Of a stretch of 64,000 bases of DNA, positions 33,672-43,797 are shown one piece after another. The stretch spans positions 22,772,450 to 22,836,449 of the forward strand of contig NC_134029.1 of assembly GCF_964204645.1 (NCBI RefSeq), read 5' to 3'. This DNA is from Tubulanus polymorphus (taxonomy: Eukaryota; Nemertea; Palaeonemertea; Tubulaniformes; Tubulanidae). The translations under genes and the position numbers were made by a program. Numbering within the stretch: position 1 is the stretch's first letter; every line of letters begins with the position of its first letter. Under the pieces are notes generated by a model. It saw only the letters and a program-made list of their open reading frames with translations. It did no database searches and had not been told where the DNA came from.

Positions 33672-34042
33672 TATAGGGAACTATCAGTTCTAAGAAAATT
33701 GATATTCTGGTCCTCAGAAGTTCATTGTTACGAAGTTCCGCCGTTTAATTTTCTCGCAGAAAGAAACACTGTTCTTTTTCAAACTCAAATGATGTTACGA
33801 ACTGAACCCAATTCAAAACACTCGATCGATCTTATTCCCTAATATGGTTTTAATAAATATATGCATATGAACTGCCCGATCTTACTAATCTAAAAATCTC
33901 GAACAAGAAAAAACACTACGAAGAAAATATAATTTTTGGGTGTTAATTAATGAATATATAGTAGTAACGAAGTAGTTTCTATGTACATGAGAGTGGTAGC
34001 GCGCAATACGGTGAAAATGTTTAAGTCCTGTCGTGAGACCGA

Positions 34043-34116
34043 GGCCCAGTTCCACAATTGTGAGCTAGAGTTAAAAAATCAGTTCAAATTTAACTCACAA
34101 CTGTGAAACTGGATCC
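34043..34116. repeat. short fold-back element
   Basis: GGCCCAGTTCCACAATTGTG pairs with CACAACTGTGAAACTGGATC apart from a few mismatches; only about 35 bp lie between the arms. Same terminal motif as the elements at 7311, 15601 and 53226. Confidence 0.7.
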
Positions 34117-35810
34117 GAGACATTTTCATTTCGTTATTAATATAAACAGGTTCAACATTCAATGACAGCAGCAACAACAGCAAATTAATAACAGAAAAGA
34201 AAGGAAAAAAAATGTTTGAGTAATGAAAATAATTGAAAAGCCACGAAGAATTGAAGAAGTTCCATCTAATAAAGAGACTGTTTAAATGAATGATGGTGAT
34301 GTGTGAAGTTGATAATAAAGTAATAATTTTCACCAAACAACATAATCTTAAATATACTTGTATAAATGAAGTGGTTTCTTGCCACTACTTTCATTTGATT
34401 AAAGTAAACAATTTGTTGTGCAGATGATCACATCATATAGGTTTGAGTCCCTGACTGTTTAACTGGCACACTAAACTGGCATTTGAATTTTACAAAAAAA
34501 TATATGGCAGTGACTGAACGAACCAGCTACACGGCAACCTGTGGCTACAATAAAGGAAAGGCAATCAATTACAAATCATAGTCAAACTTGCTCGAGTCTT
34601 TATTGGACGTCGCATCTTTTTTTTTCTTTTTGCATAGCATCGCAATTTGTATTTTACCAATTCAATTCACTTCGCATTAGTCTTCATTTGGATAAGACGT
34701 CAACATATATATTTATGATCATCCAAATTACGACGGATTAAGCAAATTTGATTGTGCATTTTGGAAATAAATGGGTTGACCGGCAAAAAATTAATATTCG
34801 AAACACAATAACCTACGCTCGGCCCCCCTATTTCAGACGTCAATGCATCAACTGATAATTCATCAAAAGCACCAAATAATATTGTTGAACCAGTTTATGT
34901 AGTTCATAGTTTTACCATTTATAGAACCATAAGATATTAAACACACTCGATTAATTAAGCAGTAATTATGAAATTATCACAAATGCTTAACAAATGAATA
35001 TCTGCGAATAAGATCCGACAGTCTTCAATCGGAAAGAATTACTCATCTAATTGTACTCTATACCTAAATCGTGTTAATTCTAAAATGTAGCTTTTCTGTT
35101 GTTTTAGCTATTAATATTTCTATGTGTCGAATTCGATTTCTCTGTTCTCCAAAACAGGTTTTAGAGGGGCATTTCATTTTTACATCCACTCCTCTGAAAA
35201 TCAGCTACCCCTCATGAAACATCTGCTTCCCATACCAGAGTGAATGTCAATATTCAATCAATGCCGAGCTATGAAAGATTACACCAGAATTGAGCTTAAT
35301 TCTCAGTATTTTTTTGGAAGATCGAAAGCCTCGCTACTTCAACAGCCACGACGTCGTACACATAACAATGAATGCAGCCCGTTTAAAATCCCAGCAAATG
35401 GAGAACAATGAATGATCTTTAGGCGAACGCAAACATTTCTGGTAGATCGATCAATCAATCTCGGTGTTACGACATAATATCAACACAAACACTTAAGTAC
35501 TACTGTAGTTATATACTAAAGAAAGTTAATGCGTGTTTATAAATTTTGTTTATGAGAGAGTATCGATTATCTTTCAGAAAGTCAGTGAACACCGGGTAGT
35601 TCGATTTTCCATAGCCACGAGGTAAAACAACACAGTCAAGTCACTGGTGGTTCCACAGTTCGTGTCTGTTATTTTTCTTTCCACGTGCGTCCGATGAAGT
35701 ATATATTTGTTGAAGAATTCCACGTTTGGAGGGTATATCGAGTATGAGCAATGAGACAAAAAGAGCCAGTACAGAAAGAGAGATCTGGCAGATTTCAGTC
35801 AAAACAGGTT

Positions 35811-38800
35811 TCAGTAATCGCGTGATTGATAGAAAAGAATATATCCCGACTCTGAGTTCTTTTGCAGATCTGACGTCAGGCCATAGAAATCTTCAATGGC
35901 CGTAGCATCAATTTTCTACAAAAAAAGATTAGTTAAATTATTTAGGGTAGGATAGGAGTAATGTAGTAAATAGTAGAACTATCATCAAAGGCAGAAATGT
36001 GTTGATATGGGAGTTAACACCACGCAGAGGTTAGGAAGGGAATTCCACATGATGTGCGCAATGTCCCGAATGGACATCTGCCAAATGACTTCAGCCAATA
36101 TTTTCTGACTGCTGTGAAGTCTGATTCTAAGTCGACTCTATCCTGTTAACATTCTATACGCCTTACTATGACATTTTAGGGTTTCCAGTGGTAAGGCCAG
36201 GGTAAAAAGAAGTACTAAGAAAGACTTTTTCGGCAATTTTAGACCCAAAAGGAAGGACTTTTTGACTCCGATGTACTATCCGGTAAAATGAGGGCCCATA
36301 AAGGAGCATTTTTGCAATGCCTTTGCCCGAATACTAGTCATGTAGACCAGTCATATATTTTAGGGTAATTCCATAACACTCTCCTGTAGATTCAATCTTA
36401 CTGATAATTGAATTACCAGTAATTACCAGGTACTGAATACGGAAATACTTCAACGGTCGAATTCGCGACAAAAATACATAGAAATCAAATTTGGAAGGAC
36501 TTTCTTAGCCAAAGGAAGGACTTAGAGTCAAAAAGAAGGACAAAGATTATGTTTGTCCAAACTTTTTCCAAAAGAAGGACTTGGAAGGACCGCTGGAAAC
36601 CCTGTTATTGGATATAAATGAAAATATTAAGAAAATATTAGTCTTCTTTGTAGATTTAATCAGGACGAAGTTTTATACCCAGTAGTTCTCAGTCAATACT
36701 TGACTCCTACAGTTATATCATTTAAATTCAGAACTGGATCCTGTAGTTGCAGGGTGAACAGATACTTACATCCACTATATCATCATCGAACAACAACCAA
36801 AATCCATGACTTTTCACAATACTGATATAGTGACCACGATTAGGTCCGCTACCGCAGTGTATAACCACAGCTACGAGGTCGTACATTCTTTCAGGATTAC
36901 ACGCGTCATCTGACTGAAATTGTGAAAACTGCTGCTTATCATGTATCTGTCTTACTACGGAACCCTGACTTATAATGGCAGCTGATATTCAAATCTCATA
37001 AATCATTTTAACAGTTTTCCAAAACGTTTTTCTACAACTTACTGTATTAAATAGTCGTAATTCCAACGGAAACACAACTCTATATGAAAGTTTTGTATAT
37101 CTGTTCAGCTGCTCCATGTATTTGAAGCGTTTCAAATGTAGAGCGAGAATATTTGGCAGTTTCTTGACTCTCATTCTGAAAATGAGATGAAATTGATATA
37201 TCGACTATGAACTCGGCTTGTCTAATAAACAAAGCCTCGACGATTCTATCCATATCTCTTTTCAGGTACTCCACTGACCTCGCTACTTTGCCAAGTATCA
37301 AAGTTCATGTATAATAAAACGAAAATCAAGGCCTTTAAAAATGTACACATCTTATCTCTACATGGTCTTAAAGCCAGGTGTAGGTCGGCCTTGAAAATGC
37401 CAACTGTTGCAAATGATCACATAATGCCACAAGCCAACTTTCTAAAGAAACCTTACGTTTTTTAATACGTAAATATAATCTTTTATTACGAATACGAACC
37501 TTTTTTGTGCCTCTTGCTTGCTACAACAAACTTCACAGTAGTATTTATACTCCGCGCACAATGTCTCCGTGCTACTGAATCCGCGCAGACAATGCGTTAT
37601 CGATGTATTCTGTTCTACATCTACTGACAAATCCAGAAAATCTTCATCTTTGCTACTGACCTAGAATCGAATAAATAAATTCCTTTAATCCCCTTTCATT
37701 TGCATCATTAATCAGTCACTCATTAGTTGAATATATCATCGTATTATTCATGGGCCTAAACACTAGTATGATGTCCAATATAATCGCTTTGCAAAATGCC
37801 AGAAAGGGGAAAAGGCCCCCGAGTAAGATTTTATATTTTCACTTTCATACTTCACTAATTTTACACTGTGCTCAAATCAGTTTATCTAATACCCAGTAAA
37901 TACTGTAACTAACCGTTTCACAGTTAAGGCATCTTGTTTCGTTAGTTAACGTTCCTTGAAATATATCGTGAACCCACGTCGGATCTGGTTTTCGGTTACT
38001 GTTATTTGTGAACGTATCCGTGTTCTTTGGTTTGATAGTTTGTTGTTTTTCAGCTGGAAACCAATGATAGATCGATATTAAAGTGATTATCAAATAAAAA
38101 TTTCTACGTTTTTATCATTGCTTACAGCTCAACTGTCATCCAAGGTTCCTACAATTCCTGGTATCCAGAATTCAAGGACTTTTTAAGGAGTAATTTTCAA
38201 AATTCAAGGAGGTTTTCGCGGTCATATATAAGGAAAAAAAGTCGAAAATTCAAAAACAAAATCCCCGTTTTTCTCAAATTTTGATCAGTTGTGTGTGCCG
38301 TTTTGGTTTTACATGTCTAAATCTCAAAGTGAAACAACTTTCACTCACAAGTCACACAATGAGGTATAATAGAATACACTGTCTTCTGAAAAGGACCTTT
38401 TGAAAATTGTTAATAGGACTTTCCCAGAATTTAAGGAGTTTTAAGGAGTTTATGGATATTTCTCAAAATTAAAGGATTTTCAAGGACCTTGAAAAATATA
38501 TTCAAAAATCAAGGAGTTTTCAAGGATTCAAGGAGTTGTAGGGACCCTGAAACCACTATATTCGCTGATAGTCCAATACGGAAACACTTACCCTGTAAAA
38601 TATCAGCTACTGTATTCAGGAGATAGTTTAAAAATTCGTGCGCATCTTGTTGCATATAATTATCGAATAGTTCTGAAAATTAAGGCGTTTTTTGTTTAAT
38701 TCAACACAAATTCATGTTACAGCGCCTTTAAAAATCAGGGAATCCAAAATATATCCTGCTATTTCCGCGTCCAAAAATTCCCCGAAGTGGCATCCTCCCT

Positions 38801-40306
38801 CGGCAGCGGGGAACCCGATAGCATCGCTAGACTTAGCCACAACCCTGCCACACTTGACCGGGTGCACAGGTGTGCCAAACAAAAACTTGCACCAATCAGA
38901 TTGCCCATTGTGTGATCTGTGACTGAGGCAAATTTCACGGAACTATAAGTGAGAAAACGCGGGTATAAATAAAACAGGATATCTGATTGGTTAAAAATGA
39001 CATCATCTAAGCTACCCGTCTACCGGTCGGGTATGTGCGCACTCAGTCTACTGTGTGGCAGGGTTCCGTATTGTGGCGAGTCTCGATGCCATCAGGTTCA
39101 GATGATCCCTACCAGGGGAGGATGTGAAGTGAGTGCTGTTTCCTTTCCAAGAGATCTCTTGTCAATAGTTACCACCAAGTACAACAAGAGAAGAAAAAAG
39201 TAAGTCTGGATTTCTCAGATCTGTAAGAGCCCTGATATTCATATTTTTCATTTTTTTTGTGATTTGCGACAACTATTTTTTAATTACCATTCTCTTTCCG
39301 TAATCTTTGGATGAACTTTTTCGGCGCGATAGTGCCAACCTTTTTCTTCTGAGTGGCGATGTTGTAGAACAAATCAGCCAGACACGTTAATAACGTTTCC
39401 TTCTTCTGGTTTTTCTGCTGCTGTTTATAATGCAAAACTTTCTCCCGAAACGGGCGACAAAAATATAAAGCCTGCAGCACAGAATTACAGTAACACGTGT
39501 TCCCGAACTGAAAAACGAAAGTGAAACTTCGACAATTGATTTGACCTAATTTATAGTTGAGCGAATAATTGAAGGAATCTTGAAATCCCAGCTGAAATAA
39601 CTTACATTCACCAGCCCAAAATAATGCTCATTGGCTGGGAATTGTTCTGATCCTATTTCCTTCTCCAGCTGCGAGGCATTGGCTCCCTAAAATAAACATG
39701 AATGAAGATTATAGCAAATAATCAGCCATTATTGATAGGCTAGCACGGCAGTATTAAAAGGTAAATCACACTTTTGTACCCCCTCCCAAACATTTTCATT
39801 TCTACATGATATGAATCAAAGGAGTCTTTCTACATGATATGAATCAAAGGAGTCTGGAGAATCAAAATGAATTACTTTTAATCAAAAACTTAACATCTTT
39901 ATGAGATTTTAGTAATTTTGGCTAGCCTATACTAATGAGTAGGCTATATAGTACTACTCACTCTATCATCATTATTATACACTAAAGACTTTGTAGTAAT
40001 AATAATTTATCTGAAATCTATATTGATCGGGTTCTAGAACATGGTATTGGTAGGGTCAGGAAAAAAAGAGAAACAGAAAAGAACTAAAGAAGTGGCCTAA
40101 TTGACAAGGGAAGAAAGTTCAGGATTTCATCAGTTTTTTGCCTGTTTTCACCCTTCTAAATCAACCCTATAAAACGGGTCTTCAAAACTTTCTGTGTATC
40201 TTACGTATATATTCAACGATGGTGCCCATTGCATTTGAAGTGATGCGCACCAATTCCACCCAGATCAACGAGAACTTACCATTTTATTTCGAATGCACGA
40301 AAGCAT
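35811..40306 (-). CDS. USP46: ubiquitin carboxyl-terminal hydrolase 12/46
   Basis: Exon 1 starts at 40306 (MLSCIRNKM) and splices to [16 protein letters not shown] (39687 on), then [16 protein letters not shown] (catalytic Cys box, about 39509-39280). An exon at about 38660 starts with [17 protein letters not shown]. Next come [20 protein letters not shown] (zinc-binding CxxC) and [18 protein letters not shown] with [12 protein letters not shown] (second CxxC). The exon at 37173-37043 carries [19 protein letters not shown]. The catalytic His exon [17 protein letters not shown] (about 36914-36772) and a last exon ending [11 protein letters not shown] at TGA 35811 complete the gene. All USP hallmarks are present, so this should be an active deubiquitinase; the family needs WDR48/UAF1 for activity. 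The sequence cannot separate USP12 from USP46, probably because one gene represents both here. Confidence 0.92.
36178..36604. mobile_element. hAT-like MITE with GGAAGGAC-rich interior
   Basis: Left end AGGGTTTCCAGTGG and right end CCGCTGGAAACCCT are inverted repeats with one mismatch. The interior repeats AAGGAAGGACTT-like words many times. It lies in a USP12/46 intron. Confidence 0.65.
38141..38549. mobile_element. hAT-like MITE with TTCAAGGA-rich interior
   Basis: Left CAAGGTTCCTACAATTCC and right GGAGTTGTAGGGACCCTG are imperfect inverted repeats. The interior is dominated by TTCAAGGAGTTTT-like words. It lies in a USP12/46 intron and resembles the 36178 element in plan but not in sequence. 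Confidence 0.6.
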
Positions 40307-40567
40307 CACAAGCTTGCGCTCTTTACGTCGATAGTCGCCATCTTTGACATGTGTTCTCGAGTACGGATTGAACGCGCCAGGATTCCATAGTCTAAACAAC
40401 ACCTGGGCCGTCACCGTATAAAATGAGAATCCCTTTACGAAACGAGTGTCGCGCGCCCGATCTCGCTCGCTACGCGCCCGGACGCGCGGTCGGTGCGATT
40501 AATCCGGCGCCCCCGGCATTGAAGTACCATTCGTGTGGACGAACGCAATCATCGACCATCAATCACC
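40307..40567 (+). promoter_or_regulatory. head-to-head promoter with TATA box
   Basis: A TATAAAA at 40417-40423 is well placed for the EF-hand gene and is followed by a GC-rich segment (40440-40520). The USP12/46 start codon is only about 110 bp upstream of that TATA on the other strand, so the two genes share this region. Confidence 0.6.
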
Positions 40568-41364
40568 ATGGCAGGTAAAATCTTCGAGCAAGTGTTCGAT
40601 GAATATCAGCTGGACAAGACACAAGAGGAACTTCGGCGTCATATTGAATTCTTCTATACCATGGACGAGGATTGCAGCGAATATCTCTCCAAAAAAGAAC
40701 TCATGGAATTTATACCCACAGCCACCGTTGAGGTAATATTTTTTCCGATTTTATAAATCCTTATCTATCTTTTCAATAATCGTGATAAAATAAAAAAAAT
40801 TCCTTGCGTCTCTCGATGGCCATAAATTGGTAGTAGTGTTTCCTGGATTTGTATCCTGCGCCGGGTTAAATCGCTAGTATAACTATTTAGATATAACTTC
40901 AGAAATCGTTCCCCAAAGACGACAAAGACGGAGACGATAAAATTTCTCTGAAAGAATTCCTTCAAACATATTTTGAGTAAGTCACGATAAAATAAGACAC
41001 TATAGATTCATTTTGACTTTTTTCAACGACCACTTTGGAATTTTCTTAATTATTTGTTCATGCCGGATAAAACATTTTGAATTATTTTAGACCGTTAATC
41101 GAAGAGAAATGGAAAGACGTTTACTCAAAGGAATTTGACGACGGTGAAAATATGAAATTGAAGCCGGCTGAGTTGGAAACCTTTTTCGCTATCGTCGGAC
41201 TAGCGGGTCCCCGTAGTGACAAAGCAAAAACGTTTTTCGAGAAACACGACCTGAATAAAGATGGCGTCCTTGATGTCAACGAATTCGTCAAGTATCTGAA
41301 ATATGATTTGAGCGATCTGTTGGACGAATTGATCGCTCAGTTCAAGTTACAACTAGGCGATTGA
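40568..41364 (+). CDS. EF-hand calcium-binding protein
   Basis: Three exons, 40568-40732, 40903-40976 and 41091-41364, give a 170-residue protein beginning MAGKIFEQVFDEYQLDKTQ. Four EF-hand regions are visible. Loop 1, DEDCSEYLSKKE, is divergent; loop 2, DKDGDDKISLKE, is canonical; region 3 (EFDDGENMKLKPAE) is degenerate; loop 4, DLNKDGVLDVNE, is canonical. So two good Ca2+ sites are likely. There is no signal peptide, so it is a soluble cytosolic buffer or sensor of the calbindin/sarcoplasmic type; I cannot assign an orthologue. The ATG has a strong context (ACCATGG) and a TATA box 145 bp upstream. AATAAA lies at about 41493. The gene has a decayed tandem copy 1.2 kb downstream. Confidence 0.85.
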
Positions 41365-42149
41365 TCGTATCGTAAAAGTGAATTCTCGGGACCCACAACG
41401 TAACTGTGGAACCGAACTCAGGCGGCTCCTGGTCCAGCAACCCCTATCAGCCTCTGATAATGTGTGTAACTACTTTGAAAATGTTGTCATAAATAAATAA
41501 AATGATTAATTAGTGCATAAACCGCGAAAGCCTCTTATTTATTCAGATTCAAATGGTGTTTAAATGAATGTTGTGTATTGATATTCAGGCATGACCAACG
41601 ACAAAGAATGTATTCTTTGTTAGCGCGATTCCCGCTGCGCACTGAACCCAGTTGAACTTAGTTTGAACACCATGAGCCTGTAACGACCAAATAACATCTT
41701 AATTGTCTTATTGCTTATTGGTTTTTAAGACCTGCCCTTGTCATGAACTCGGACCCTTCGCTTCGACCACATAGACCTTCATCTTCCGCGTGGCATTGAC
41801 TTCTATGATAAAGGGATAGAAATTCAAAATAGTCAAAATCGTCCTATTTATTACATCGTCTGTGCGACACTATCAATTTGTGAAACGTCTTTTAGTGGCG
41901 ATGTTGAGAACAAATGAGGGGCGGATCTAGGGTCTAATTAGGGAGGGGAGCAGGAAAACTAAGGACACATCTTGGTTTATAAGGGCACTCTTAGAGACGA
42001 ATACTTCGCAAATTTTCTAAATTTGATGCAATTTATGAGCGATCGAGGCTTTTCTGGTGGAGAGTTACCGGAAAAGATCAACTATATGTTTTAACACCCA
42101 ATACGGGTGGTTTAGTTTTAGAAAAAGTTTACTTAGAGGTTTAAAACAA
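41365..42149. other. spacer between EF-hand gene and its copy
   Basis: Includes the 3'UTR (AATAAA near 41493). The part near 41590-41700 has a diverged counterpart at about 42735-42830, showing that the duplication carried 3' flanking DNA. No other gene seen. Confidence 0.5.
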
Positions 42150-42659
42150 ATCATTCGACAAAGATGGAGACGGAGAGCTTTCTCTGAAAGAATTCCTTCA
42201 AGTATATTATGAGTAAGTCATGAGAAAATAAGATGCTGAATTTATTTTGATTTTTTTTTTAACCGCCACTGATGAATTTTCTCAATTATTTGTTCATGCC
42301 GGATAAAGCATTTCGAATTATTATAGACCGTTAATTGAAAAGAAATGTCGAAAGACGTTTACACGACGGAATTCGGAGACGAAAGAATGAAAGTAAACCA
42401 ACATCAGTTGCAAACTATTTTCTTCAATGTCGGATTTGACGGTCCCCGCGCCCACAAAGCAAAAGAGTATTTCAAGAAGTCCGACCTGAATGAAGATGGC
42501 ATCCTTGATTTCAACGAATTCGTCAAGTATCTGAAATATGATTTGAGCGATCAGTTGGACGAATTGATTGCGAATCTTCGAACAGGAGGCTCTTGGTCCA
42601 GCAACCCGACCTCGTATTCAATGTGTGTTACTATTTTGGAAACTATTGAACAAAAATAA
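42150..42659 (+). pseudogene. tandem EF-hand copy, probably decayed
   Basis: Matches exons 2 and 3 and the intron between them of the gene at 40568. Exon-2-like SFDKDGDGELSLKEFLQVYY (42152-42213) keeps the donor, but the acceptor AG before it has become AC. Exon 3 carries a 2-base insertion at about 42346-42347 that shifts the frame relative to exon 2. No copy of exon 1 was found. The exon-3 frame is open from ATG 42345 (MSKDVYTTEFGDERMK) to the stop at 42659 and retains loop DLNEDGILDFNE. A short single-EF-hand product from that ATG cannot be excluded, but loss of exon 1, of the acceptor and of frame argues for a pseudogene. Confidence 0.72.
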
Positions 42660-43797
42660 AAATGTAAACCACGAAAGTCTCTTTCATTTTTTGAACGGTT
42701 GCTGTGGTATTTTTATTTCAATTTCATAGAGGCGTGCGTGACCAGACATGGACGAACGACAAAAACTGTGCGTGATTCCCGCTTCACTGAACACAGCGGA
42801 ACACATGAACTTGTGTAACGACCCATTACATATTTATATTTGTCGCCTGATCAAAGTACTAGAGTACTTAAAAGTACTACATTGGATATTCACTTATTAC
42901 GGATTAGTCAGGTTATTTAAAATTAACATTTAACATTATTCGGACAAAATTTTCCAGTCCCGACATGTTCATCCGAGTTCAAAACAGGTGCAGTTGAAAC
43001 CCATTTGAGTGACAAATATGACGACATTTCCGCTCAATTAAATCTCCCGCCATCGTTTCGTCTGGAGTATTTTGGTTTTTATCTTAAGAGTAACACGGCA
43101 GTTTTGCCCAACGCGCCAGATTATCATCTACTCTAGGCGGCAACGTCGAAAATGATGAAATTCAAATAATCTCAAATAAATCACAGCACTTCAAACCATT
43201 TCTAGTCTCGTAAAACGCATTTATAGGTAAGGAAACCACTGGTTATTTCATGATTTAATTTAACGCAATTCACAGCACAACCACATCGATTCTCATCATC
43301 GTCGATAGGCCTAAACAGTAGTAAAAAGCCACTGCGCTGCACATCACAAATTCAAATGAAGTTTATTCTTATTCTTATTTACTACATTATGTGTAGTTTA
43401 TATCTTCATTTCTTGAAAAGGACTCGAAGAGATGAGTTGAAATCGATTGAAAAATGTAAATGAATTATCTAATCATCATGGAGAATTTGATTGTGGATAG
43501 TTGCGATTTTTCTAACTTTGTTTTACTAAAAACTACTACTGCTCACTGCTGGATTGGATACTCTTCCGGTTACAGTCAATCATATACTATTGAAAAAAAA
43601 GAGAATTGCTGTAAATGTACGGATCATCACCTCTCATGAATTATGACAGGATGCCATGACAGTTTTTTGAAAAAGTGAAAAATGAATAACATTGATATGC
43701 ATCAGAAGAGGTGTAGAATAATCAAGTGTCAGTCAGTCATGTGGTCCTCCTTGTTGATTTCCTTCTATCTAATTTTCCCTTTAAGCTTGCACCGAAA
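42660..43797. other. intergenic, no gene seen
   Basis: Duplicated 3' flank of the EF-hand gene to about 42830, then AT-rich spacer up to the CEP135 start. No TATA box was recognised for CEP135. Confidence 0.45.

Larger units (their letters stand above)
32827..35810. other. intergenic region with AT-rich repeats
   Basis: TERT 3'UTR with AATAAA near 32954, then about 2.8 kb of AT-rich spacer including a pogo-like MITE (33509) and a fold-back element (34043), ending in the USP12/46 3'UTR. I searched it for telomerase C-terminal exons and found none. Confidence 0.5.

Noticed and set aside
42345-42659. Independent one-exon EF-hand gene
   Set aside because: It is the frameshifted third exon of a partial tandem copy; called pseudogene, with residual expression left open.
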